Assembly (NCBI GenBank): GCA_927443375.1
Contig: CAKMKL010000236.1
Location: forward strand, 1-41,236
Reading direction: 5' to 3'
DNA from: an uncultured Paenibacillus sp.
GTDB lineage: Bacteria > Bacillota > Bacilli > Paenibacillales > Paenibacillaceae
DNA: 41,236 nucleotides
Part shown: piece after piece, positions 30,356-39,000 of the stretch
Position numbering within the stretch: the stretch's first letter is position 1
Layout of the letters: each line of letters begins with the position of its first letter
Program-made: the position numbers and the translations under genes
The notes under the pieces: model-generated
Databases searched by the model: none
What the model saw: only the letters and a program-made list of their open reading frames with translations
Told to the model about the DNA's origin: nothing

Positions 30356-31575
30356 ATGCTGGAGAGATGGGGGACGGCAAGCCTGTGTTTGATTCCGGCT
30401 GCCCGGATCAGGAGGGCTCCTGTCAGGGTTATAACGCTGAGCATTCCGAACACGGGCCAGGCTGCCTGGAAGCCGAAGATCCCCAGCAGACCTCCTCCCG
30501 CGATAGGACCGCCAATGGTCCCCAGCTTCACGATTTCCGCGCAGCCGAAATATAACCCTTTATTGTCTGCAGAGGACAGTTCATCCACCAGGGCATCAAA
30601 CCGCGCACCGATCAGCAGCTCTCCAAGACTGAACACCGTAATGAATAACATCAGCGGAGGGTAGGCGGCCGGGAAGAGAAAGAACAGAAAACTCAGGCCG
30701 ATCAGCAGATTGCTGAGCAGTACAACACTAAACGGATTCCATGCAGAGATCCGGCGTAGCACGGCAAACTGGGTGGTGAGAATAACAATGGCATTGACCG
30801 ACAGCAGGATAGAGTATAACCGGGTGCCGTCTGCCAAGGTGCCAGTATTCGATAGAAACTGGGAGACAGTTCCGTTCAGCTGCGAATAGCCGAAGAAGGA
30901 GAAGCTCATCCCCGCCAGCAGCAGCAGATATACATGATCCTTGCGGATCGCCCAGAGGGACAGCAGACTGCGGGACAGTTCGGACTGAGTATTATGCTTG
31001 TTATATGAATTTTCGCGGAAGAAGAACATCGTTGAAGTTCCGTATAGAATATACATGAGGCCGAGGATGACATAAGGGAACAGGGTCATTTTCATATTAA
31101 ACAGCAGGCTGAGCAGAGGACCGGCAAAGCAGCCCAGGTTAATCGCCGTGTATCTCAGGTTAAATACGAGCAGCCGGTGCTCCGGGAGGGACTCTGTGGA
31201 CAGCACTTTTTTGCTTGCCGGTTCAAAGACTGAATAGCACAGGCCGTTCAAGGCGTTCAGCAGCAGAAAGACCGGGAAGCTGTCGGCGAAATAGAACAGT
31301 ATGAACACGGTCCCCCAGATAAGCGGAGTATACAGGATGATTTTGTGGAGCGGAAGTTTATCGGCAAACGTGCCGCCAAGCCAGCTGAAGGCTACACCCG
31401 CCAGCGGATTGACCGCGAGGATGAGGCTGGTGAGCAGGAGCGGGATGTGCTTTTGACCGGTCAGAAAGATCGATAAATAAGGAACACTCATGAATAGTGC
31501 GGTTCTCGTAAAAAATGTGCCGGCCAGGATATTCCAGACCTTACGGTTAAGCTGAGGTGCCATACGCAGATTCAT
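30337..31575 (-). CDS. MFS transporter
   Basis: A 412-residue protein starting ATG 31575, with GGGGGT upstream. Twelve hydrophobic segments are spread over the length. The motif LGGTFADKLPLHK (residues ~65-77), between TM2 and TM3, is the MFS A-motif (GxLaDrxGrr variant), and a similar charged loop follows the central cytoplasmic region. It is probably a proton-coupled exporter of a drug or metabolite. It is divergent from an HTH/TPR-type regulator 114 bases away, which is likely to control it. Its terminal codons overlap the terminator of the TIR-like operon on the other strand. Confidence 0.88.
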   Translation of the reverse strand: MNLRMAPQLNRKVWNILAGTFFTRTALFMSVPYLSIFLTGQKHIPLLLTSLILAVNPLAGVAFSWLGGTFADKLPLHKIILYTPLIWGTVFILFYFADSFPVFLLLNALNGLCYSVFEPASKKVLSTESLPEHRLLVFNLRYTAINLGCFAGPLLSLLFNMKMTLFPYVILGLMYILYGTSTMFFFRENSYNKHNTQSELSRSLLSLWAIRKDHVYLLLLAGMSFSFFGYSQLNGTVSQFLSNTGTLADGTRLYSILLSVNAIVILTTQFAVLRRISAWNPFSVVLLSNLLIGLSFLFFLFPAAYPPLMLFITVFSLGELLIGARFDALVDELSSADNKGLYFGCAEIVKLGTIGGPIAGGGLLGIFGFQAAWPVFGMLSVITLTGALLIRAAGIKHRLAVPHLSSIKKGPQ

Positions 31576-31606
31576 TGCCGTCTACCCCCGGAATTTGTCA
31601 TTTTCT

Positions 31607-31655
31607 TTGTGCCGAGTGTAGCATACAATAAAAATCAGGCTTACAAATTGTGCCG
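31607..31655 (+). promoter_or_regulatory. direct repeats between divergent MFS and HTH genes
   Basis: TTGTGCCG occurs at 31607-31614 and again at 31648-31655, 41 bases apart (about four helical turns). This is a candidate operator for the HTH regulator. Confidence 0.4.
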
Positions 31656-31688
31656 TATACTCACACCGGCAAACGGAGTGAACAAGTG

Positions 31689-32558
31689 ATGATTCTGGGT
31701 AAAACAATAGGGCAGATCCGCAGATCGAAAGGAATGAACCAGTCCCTTCTGGCTGGTGGCATCATGAGCCGCTCCAACCTCTCACGCTTTGAAGGAGGGA
31801 AGTATTATCCCGGCTATGACAAGCTGATCCTGCTTCTGGACAAACTCGAAATGTCGTTTGAGGAGCTGCTTTTCCTGCATCAGGACAATGCTCCGCAAGT
31901 GAAGCGGACGCTGCATCTGGAGCTTGCAGAAGCGGGTAACCGCTACGACTTCGGCAAGGTTAAGGCGATCAGCCGGGAGTGCCGGTCAATGTATGAGTCC
32001 ACACGGACCGAGGCCTATTACCATCTATATCTGCTCGGCCAGGGGGTCTTGATTCAGCATCATCATGCGGATGAAATAACGTCGCTGAATGAGATTGCAG
32101 CGTATATCAAGCCGTATTTGCTTGGTGTGGATAAATGGTATCTGTACGAGTTTAAGCTGCTCAACAATTTTTTGTTTACACTTAGCAGCAGTGATGCCGT
32201 TTTTTTCGGGCTCAGAGGCACGAAAGAATTTGACAGATACCATTCCTTTCCGGAGAGCAGAACGGTCCAGCAGCACCTGCTGCAGAACCTCTCGATCCTT
32301 TGCCTGAATGAGCATAACTATGAACAGAGCCTGATGTTTCTCGAAAAAGCACTGCCGTTAGCGGATAAAACCCATCTGCTGTACGATAAAATTGTGACCT
32401 TAATTTATTACGAGCTGACGTTGCTCTGCCTGAAGCAGAAAGACAGCGCGGCTGAGTTAAAAGGGTATTTAAATATTCTCAGACAGCTTGATTTTGAAGA
32501 CAGCTATCAGGCTTTGCTTAAGGTCTGCCGCAGGCATCTGACGGTAGAAGAACAATAG
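31689..32558 (+). CDS. HTH-XRE regulator of Rgg type with TPR-like C-terminus
   Basis: The start is taken at ATG 31689 (MILGKTIGQIRR), with a moderate GGAG 11 bases upstream; an upstream in-frame GTG at 31650 is less likely. It has 289 residues. The first ~65 are an XRE helix-turn-helix (GKTIGQIRRSKGMNQSLLAGGIMSRSNLSRFEGGKYYPGY), followed by ~220 residues of helical repeats resembling the peptide-binding region of Rgg/GadR/MutR regulators. Those regulators usually bind a short secreted peptide; no pheromone ORF with ribosome site was seen nearby. It is divergent from the MFS gene and probably regulates it. It ends in a terminator shared with a convergent LLM gene. Confidence 0.82.
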   Translation: MILGKTIGQIRRSKGMNQSLLAGGIMSRSNLSRFEGGKYYPGYDKLILLLDKLEMSFEELLFLHQDNAPQVKRTLHLELAEAGNRYDFGKVKAISRECRSMYESTRTEAYYHLYLLGQGVLIQHHHADEITSLNEIAAYIKPYLLGVDKWYLYEFKLLNNFLFTLSSSDAVFFGLRGTKEFDRYHSFPESRTVQQHLLQNLSILCLNEHNYEQSLMFLEKALPLADKTHLLYDKIVTLIYYELTLLCLKQKDSAAELKGYLNILRQLDFEDSYQALLKVCRRHLTVEEQ

Positions 32559-32564
32559 TCCGGT

Positions 32565-32620
32565 CACGCCAAAAAGGCTGCGCCGTCCCAAGCGGGGGAC
32601 AGTGTAGCCTTTTTGGTGTG
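32565..32620. terminator. bidirectional terminator
   Basis: CACGCCAAAAAGGCT (32565-32579) pairs with AGCCTTTTTGGTGTG (32606-32620) with one G-T pair; inner CGTCCC/GGGGAC also pairs. It lies between the convergent HTH and LLM genes. Confidence 0.85.
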
Positions 32621-32649
32621 CGAATTACATACATAGCCTGAATGATTGA

Positions 32650-33750
32650 TTAGGCCTGCGAAGTGCCTGCGTTAGTTTTCTTGGCGATTTCCCGGCGCAC
32701 CACCGGAGCAACCTCCGTAGCGAGCAGTTCAATTGCAGTAGCCACCTTGCTGTAAGGCAGTCCGCCGATATCGAGCTGGGTCATAAAGCGGTTATGGCCG
32801 AAGAGCTCATGCTGGTATAGAATTTTTTCGATGATCTGCTGGGGGCTGCCGACAGCCAGCGTATTGACCGGGGAGACAAAGCGGCCAAAATCACTGCGTG
32901 AAACCCGGTACTCCTGCCCGGGATGCGGGCTGATAGCGTTACGGTAGCTGTAATAGTAAGGGTAATACTCATCGAGCGCCTGCTGTGAGGTCTTCGCGAT
33001 ATAGCCGTGGCTCGTAATGGCGATCTTCAGGTCATCTGTGGAATGTCCGGCTGCGGCGCCGCTGCGGCGGTAGGTTCCGGCCAGATTCTGGAACGGCTCA
33101 GGGCTGCCGCTTAGAATCGCAATAGCCATGCCGATGCCTAACCGCCCCGCCTGCTCGGCGCTTTCGGGTGAACCTCCGATGCCAACCCAGAGCGGGAGCT
33201 TCGGCTGCAGCGGACGCGGAGCAATCTCGGCATTATTCAGCGGTGAGCGGAAGGTTCCCTTCCAGTTCATCACCTCATGCTGGTTCAGCTCCAGCAGCAG
33301 CTCAAGATTCTCAGCGAACAGTTTCTTATAGTCTTCCAGCTCATATCCGAACAACGGGAAGGACTCCAGAAAAGCACCGCGTCCGTTAATAATCTCCGCA
33401 CGTCCGCCGGACAGCAGATCCAGTGTGGCAAAATCCTCGAATACCCGTACGGGATCGGAAGTACTGAGCACAGTAGTTGCGCTGGTTAGCTTAATCCGCT
33501 TGGTCACCTGGGCAATTGCAGCGAGCACAACCGGCATGGAAGAGATGACAAAATCAAGCCGGTGATGCTCACCCACGCCGAATACATCAAGTCCGGCCTC
33601 ATCCGCAAGCTTAGCTGCAGCAATGACCTCCTGAAGCCGCTGCTGCGGGCTGATCCGCTGTCCTGTATGACAGTCGGTCACCATGTCACCCAGTGTATAA
33701 ATGCCGAATTCAAATTCAGGCTGTTTATCCTTATTTACGTTGTCAGTCAT
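32650..33750 (-). CDS. LLM class flavin-dependent oxidoreductase, second paralogue
   Basis: The start is ATG 33750 (MTDNVNK), after AAGGGG; an ATG at 33771 is less well placed. It has 366 residues with the luciferase-like barrel motifs: EFEFGIYTLGDM (strand 1), [59 protein letters not shown] and LPLWVGIGGSPESA. Close in layout to the protein at 13,603-14,649, from which it differs by an N-terminal extension of about 12 residues and a different C-terminal tail. It should bind FMN and oxidise a small organic substrate. A MITE-like element sits directly upstream of its start and may influence expression. Confidence 0.92.
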   Translation of the reverse strand: MTDNVNKDKQPEFEFGIYTLGDMVTDCHTGQRISPQQRLQEVIAAAKLADEAGLDVFGVGEHHRLDFVISSMPVVLAAIAQVTKRIKLTSATTVLSTSDPVRVFEDFATLDLLSGGRAEIINGRGAFLESFPLFGYELEDYKKLFAENLELLLELNQHEVMNWKGTFRSPLNNAEIAPRPLQPKLPLWVGIGGSPESAEQAGRLGIGMAIAILSGSPEPFQNLAGTYRRSGAAAGHSTDDLKIAITSHGYIAKTSQQALDEYYPYYYSYRNAISPHPGQEYRVSRSDFGRFVSPVNTLAVGSPQQIIEKILYQHELFGHNRFMTQLDIGGLPYSKVATAIELLATEVAPVVRREIAKKTNAGTSQA

Positions 33751-33785
33751 AAGTACAGACCCCTTATTCATCAGAATGGTTGGTT

Positions 33786-33941
33786 ATCTATATAGATTGA
33801 ACTTAAGAATTTTCTATTTGGGGATTAGCTGTGACTACAGAGAATATTTGGGCTTGCGGCCGCTACCGCTCCTCCAGCACCAAAATTCCCCTCCGCCACT
33901 TTTTCCCTTATTGTATATTTTCAAGTTCAATCTATCTAGAG
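33786..33941. repeat. MITE-like inverted-repeat element
   Basis: ATCTATATAGATTGAACTT (33786-33804) and AAGTTCAATCTATCTAGAG (33923-33941) are inverted repeats with 17 of 19 matches; a looser match continues another ~20 bases inward. The ~118-base interior encodes nothing. Size and shape fit a non-autonomous transposon or mobile intergenic element. A second partial copy seems to be at the left edge of the window. Confidence 0.6.
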
Positions 33942-34298
33942 TGTGTGTGCTTGTCCGTTATATGTAGGATTCGATTAGTAGTATAACATAATAACTTACA
34001 AAATGTAAGTATGTGAGTAAATGTTTTGTCCTGTAAGCGGATTACCGGCATTGTCTATGTCATGTTGCTCCGTATGCTCGTCTCTTATTACTATCTCATA
34101 CTACTGTCTTTTATTGCTGTTTCTTATAGTGTATTGATTTTCGCAATATTCATCCAGTAAATCCAAGGGGGTGGAAAATTATTGAAATTTTAGCGGGCCA
34201 GGGTATATACTCGTTGTGGCTTCAAGGGATGGACAAGGAGGAGGAGCTGCAGAGCAGGGTAGCGGAACATCATTATCTGGGGAGGCAATTTATATATT
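33942..34298. other. AT-rich spacer upstream of the beta-propeller gene
   Basis: No gene with ribosome site was found. The bases include an AT-rich run with TATTA/TAATA repeats and a weak GGGAGG that probably serves the next gene 13 bases later. No clear promoter pair was seen. Confidence 0.4.
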
Positions 34299-35615
34299 AT
34301 GAAAAAAATAAACTTCAAAACCGGGGCGCTCACCGCTCTAATCGGGTTAAGTCTGCTGGCCGCCGGCGGTACTGCCCGATCCGAGGCGTCAGATCCGCAT
34401 AATTCATACTTAGGAGATAATTTCACGAGTACTGCTCCTGAACCTCCTGCGGCAACAACGATATGGTCCAGCGAGATGGATGTGCAGGCTGATCAATCGG
34501 CGGCTGGCCGGGGATCTGCGGTGGCCGGAGAAGGCAGGATTTACCTCATTCAGCAAGGGCAGCTGCTCGCACTGAATGCCCAGACCGGCAAAAGAGTCTG
34601 GAAATATGGGGCGAAGCTGATAGCACCGCTGTTGTATAAGGACGGCGTGATCTATGCAAGCTCGCAGGCAGGTACCCTGTATGCTGTCAATGCGGCAACA
34701 GGCAAGAACAAATGGAGTTCTTCAGGACCCAGTAAAACTCCGTACCAGCTCCTTATCGACCAGGACCAGCTTTTTGCCGTCAATGGAGATATTCAGGCCT
34801 ATAACCTGAAAGACGGCAAGCTGCGGTGGAAGGAAGATTACACTGAAACGCTGTATTTACCTGTGCAGGTTCAAGGTGATCTTGTGCTGGCCGAGGATAC
34901 GATATCCGGAGCTTATATGTATGATGTTCTGCATGCTTTTGACCGCAAAACAGGGAAACAGCTGTGGGACGCAAGCAATCATGCCTTGCCCATTGCTGCC
35001 GGCAGCGGGACGCTGCTGTCACAGCAGACATCGAGTCTGGTAAACATGCTTCCATTGACCACGCTGGATACATTGGATGCCAAGACCGGCAAGGTGCTGA
35101 AATCGGTAGAGTATAATCCCGGGAATGTGAATCCGGATGAGGTACTGAACAGCGGCGGGAAGGCCTGGGTCAGCGGGAAGCAGCTGTACATCAATGATGG
35201 AAATACAGTTTACTGTTATCCGGCAGATGCTGATCCGGCCAAGACTACTAAGATAACCTATTCAGCAGCGGGCGGCGGGAAATCCCTAATGTATGCTGCA
35301 GGCCCGTATGACGGAAGAGTATTGTTCAGCGACGGTGAAACCGTGTACGGTGTCAAAACCACCAACAGATACGGGGTGTCTTATTATGGAGGCATAGCGA
35401 TTGCCCGGTTCGACCTGCTCGGACACGGCATGTACATTGCCCGTACAGACGGTCAGCTGGTGGCGGTTAATCTGCTTACGGGAGCACTGGTGCTGCAGCT
35501 TAAAACCTCCGGCAGAGTCTTCGGGCCAACCCTGCTGGAGAACGGGATGATTATCGTACAGAGCAAGGGGAAGGTTACAGCATTTAAAGAGCCGGCAGTT
35601 TTGAAAATGGGTTAG
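34299..35615 (+). CDS. secreted PQQ-type beta-propeller protein
   Basis: A 438-residue protein from ATG 34299; the GGAGG upstream is somewhat distant (about 13 bases). Residues 1-28 form a signal peptide ending AAGGTARSEA. The body consists of repeated PQQ-like blades with the pattern LLALNAQTGKRVWKYGA, LYAVNAATGKNKWSS, LHAFDRKTGKQLWDAS, VAVNLLTGALVLQL, about six or seven in number. PQQ-enzyme active-site residues are not recognisable, so it is more likely a structural or binding propeller than a dehydrogenase. It is extracellular or wall-facing. No operon partner; the group II intron remnant follows. Confidence 0.85.
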   Translation: MKKINFKTGALTALIGLSLLAAGGTARSEASDPHNSYLGDNFTSTAPEPPAATTIWSSEMDVQADQSAAGRGSAVAGEGRIYLIQQGQLLALNAQTGKRVWKYGAKLIAPLLYKDGVIYASSQAGTLYAVNAATGKNKWSSSGPSKTPYQLLIDQDQLFAVNGDIQAYNLKDGKLRWKEDYTETLYLPVQVQGDLVLAEDTISGAYMYDVLHAFDRKTGKQLWDASNHALPIAAGSGTLLSQQTSSLVNMLPLTTLDTLDAKTGKVLKSVEYNPGNVNPDEVLNSGGKAWVSGKQLYINDGNTVYCYPADADPAKTTKITYSAAGGGKSLMYAAGPYDGRVLFSDGETVYGVKTTNRYGVSYYGGIAIARFDLLGHGMYIARTDGQLVAVNLLTGALVLQLKTSGRVFGPTLLENGMIIVQSKGKVTAFKEPAVLKMG

Positions 35616-35819
35616 TTTACCAGAAAAATTATTTGGCATAAAATTGTGCATGGAGAAATTTTTGTGTAGAAGCGCATCGACAAAAGTACCGGTCCGTGAT
35701 CAGGCGAGCAACAAATCAGGCTGAAACACTAAGTAAATCCTGCCGTGTCGTCAAAAGGCCCCGAAAAGGGGAAAAGAGGGAGTTGATGATCTGCAGGCAC
35801 ACGAATGACGTACATCGGA

Positions 35820-35852
35820 AAGCCTTATGAGGGAAAACCTCACGTACGGTTT
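35820..35852 (+). ncRNA. group II intron domain V
   Basis: The 33 bases form the catalytic hairpin: AAGCCTTATGAGG, a GAAA tetraloop, and ACCTCACGTACGGTTT, with the AGC triad near the 5' side and the two-base CG bulge at the expected place. One pair (T/C) in the lower stem is mismatched. Confidence 0.75.
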
Positions 35853-35890
35853 GATGAGGAAGGGCTGGTTTTTCCAGCCCTATACTCTAG
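35853..35890 (+). ncRNA. group II intron domain VI and 3' end
   Basis: AGGGCTGG/CCAGCCCT forms the stem, followed by ATACTCTAG. Group II introns of this type usually end near CTACTCTAY, and a bulged A supplies the branch point. Confidence 0.65.
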
Positions 35891-36025
35891 TGAAAAAATA
35901 TATAAGCTAAACTCAAAAACTACAAAAGGCTGAAGTAGCAGAGGGGCTTTTGGAACTGGAGGAGCGTTAGCGACGCCATCATCACCCGCCAGGAAGATAA
36001 CCGCAGGCATGCCCGCACTGACAGC

Positions 36026-36066
36026 AAAGAACCCATCTCCACATTTGTGGAAGATGGGTTCTTTTG
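36026..36066 (-). terminator. terminator after the large surface-protein gene
   Basis: AAAGAACCCATCTCCAC (36026-36042) pairs with GTGG-AGATGGGTTCTTT (36047-36064) with one bulge. It lies 26 bases past the stop of the minus-strand gene. Confidence 0.85.
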
Positions 36067-36091
36067 TTCGGGCAGGAAGCATCGGTTTGGT

Positions 36092-39000
36092 TTAGATGGA
36101 ATGCGTTCCGAAATACTGGTAGGTTCCTTTAGGGAACACATTCCATTCACCCTCCAGCGAGAACTGCCCGGAGCCGGTATAAATGCCGGGTTTGCGGATA
36201 ATCGTACCGCCGGATGACAGGAACTTCTGAGTGGATGCCGGATTGCCAAGCATATCCACAATCTGGCCGTTCTTTTTGAGAACGATGGCTACAACGTCAT
36301 AGCTGGATGGATTGTATAGCGAGAGCTCGTCATTGTAGTACCAGATATTCATGATATCGAACGCATCGTAAAAAATGTCGTTAATGAAAATATAAGGTGA
36401 TATAGTAGGCCATTGCGTATTAATGGTCTGTGATGTGCTCGAGATGGTCTGGGTATTCTTCATATAACGGTACACTTCAATGGTGTATCCTTGCGGACTC
36501 GCAATTGGAGTACCTGTGTTTTTGTAATACAGCTCCACGGCTATTCTGCCGTCTCCGCCATCCAGATACTCCGAGAAAAAGAGCTCGCCGGAACCCTGCG
36601 GGGAGACTGTAATGGACAGTACAATCGCACGCCCGTCAGCGCCGACGATCCACACATAGCCCGGCATCGGAGTACCAGTCCAAACGGTACCATTCAATGG
36701 TGCCGGACCGGTGAATGTACTGTCAGCGGTACCCATATACACTTTGAATGATGTCTGGCCAGGGAACAGCTTCGAAATATCATAAGACAGCGACTGTACA
36801 CCCTGCTTGGTATTGATCGGCACGAGTCCGTTGCTGACAAGCTGGGCAGTCGTTAATGCAAAGTTGTAAGCTGCTGTACCGCCCTTGCCGTCTGAAGCCG
36901 TAACGGTTACTATTCCGCTGGCGGAGGTGCCGGCTGCCGGCGACAATGACAGCACGTTTCCTGAAACGTTGACTGCACCGGCTGCTGCGGAATCAATGAC
37001 GGCTGTATAAGTCAGGGTGTCACCATCAGCATCTTCAAAGAGCTGGGACAGGTCGTAAGTCCGCGTATTGGTGACACCAGGCGTTAGGATCTGCGGTGAA
37101 ATTGCACTTACTACTTCCGGCGCGGTGTTCTGCTTGGAGGACACAGTCACGGTGAACGAGACGGTGACTTGGCCGCCGCGCTGATCCTGGGCAGTTACGG
37201 TAATTACGGCGGTTCCTTCGGCCGCTGGCGTCAGCTTCAACATTTTCCCTGAAACTGCTGCATTCACGTTGCTGCCGGCATCTGTGCTGGCGCTGAAGCT
37301 GAGCGTGTCCCCATCTGCATCAGTGAATGCGGTGCTGAGATCAATTTCGGTTGCCGGACTGCCCGTATAGAGCGTTGTACTGGTAAGCTTGCCGTCCACT
37401 GCCTTTGGTGCGGCGTTGACATGGACGGTAAAGGATACCTTTGTCTTGCCTCCGTCGGCATCGCTGGCAGTGACTTGAATGACCGGAGAGCCATAGGCTT
37501 TGGGACTTATCGTAAGCTTACTGCCGGTTACCGAAACTGCTGCTTTAGCAGAGTCGCCTGATTCAGCAGTGTAGGTTAGAGGTTCGCCCTCCGGATCAGT
37601 GAATACCGGCAGCAGATCAATCTCTAGCGGGCTGCCGTTCTCCTGCAGATCTAGATCAGGAAGACTTCCCGCAATGCTAAGCGGAGCTGCATTTACAAGC
37701 GCCTCAATATCTTGTGTAGTTTCATTGCCCTTATCATCACTGGCTTTCACTTGAACCTTAACAAAGCCGCTGGCTTTGGGCGTCAGAGTAAGCTTGGTGC
37801 CGGTAAGCAGGGTAACCACAATGCTGGTGTCTTCCGACTGGACACTGTACATAATTGCATCCTGTTCCGGATCACTGAATAGAGCAGACAGCTCGAGATC
37901 AACGGAGCTGCCGTTCTCCTGCAGAATTTGTTTGCTTACACCTGCAAAGACCGGAGCCTGATTGTGCAGCACGGTTACATCAAAGGTATATTCTGTGATC
38001 CCGCCTTTACCGTCATGCGCCTGAACAGTAACCTTGGTGGTTCCTGGAGATTTTGGCGTTAAAGTAAGTTTGCTGCCGGTTACCGCGGCTTCGGCTGTCG
38101 CAGCATCCGCAGAGGTAGCGGAGTACACAAGGGCATCTCCGTCAGGGTCATTGAAATAGGACGACAACTCAAGTTCCTGTGGAAGCCCGTAATGCGGCAG
38201 AGACTGGGCGGCAATAGCAGCAGCAACCGGTTTGGCGTTAATTACAGCGGTAAAAGTTTGCTGTGCAGCAGCTCCGTAGCTGTCTGTTGCCGTCACTGTA
38301 ACCGTTGCGGTTCCGTGAGACTTTGGCGTCACACTTAGGGTATGTCCGGTTATGGAGACAGCAGCAAGGCCGTTGTCAGAACTGTTGACGGTATACGTGA
38401 GATCGTCGCCTTCCGGATCAGCAAAAGCAGTACTTAGATCGACAGTCAGCGTATCGCCGTTCTCCTGCAGCATTTGATCACCAAGCGGTGTTGTCCCCGT
38501 TTCAGGCGTGTCATTCACTATAAGCTCAAAGCTGGAAGAGACGATCCCTGCATAACCATCATTGGCTACCACTGAGATTGTGGTTACTCCATGCCCGGCA
38601 GGGTTCAGCTTCAATATATCACCGGCCACTTCGGCTGCGGCCACTGCAGGGCTGCTCGATTGTACCGAAAAGGTCAGATGATCACTGTCTGCGTCACTGA
38701 AATAATCAGAGAGCAGGATCGAGTAGGGTTCATCTGCTTCTTTCATAGATCTGTCCGGGATAGCTGATGCTTGGGGAATCGTATTGACGTTGACGTCAAA
38801 GGTGACCTGGCTTGAGCCGCCGCGTCCGTCTTCTACACTTACTGTAACCGTTGATTGGCCATGGACCTGTGGTGTAAGAATCAGCTTATCACCGTATACC
38901 GCAGCTCCGACGCTGGCTGGATTACTGGAAAGTGCAGCGAAGGTAAGCGGATCAAGGTCATCATCGGAGAATAATTGATCCAGCGGGAACTCGACCGGAA

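Larger units (their letters stand above)
35663..35890 (+). other. 3' remnant of a group II intron
   Basis: A ~225-base stretch leading into domains V and VI of a group II intron, with no reverse-transcriptase ORF and no long domain I. The 5' limit is uncertain; GTGTAG at about 35,663 is a poor match to the GTGYG intron start, so the front is probably lost. It lies in the spacer after the beta-propeller gene. Confidence 0.6.

Noticed and set aside
30094-30555. 153-codon plus-strand frame after the TIR-like gene
   Set aside because: It overlaps the 78-residue gene in another frame, crosses the terminator and the MFS gene, and is rich in basic low-complexity residues.
35840-36261. minus-strand frames with GVANAPPVPKAP and similar
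   Set aside because: They overlap the intron end, the terminator and the end of the SLH gene, and lack starts with ribosome sites; probably repeat-derived.
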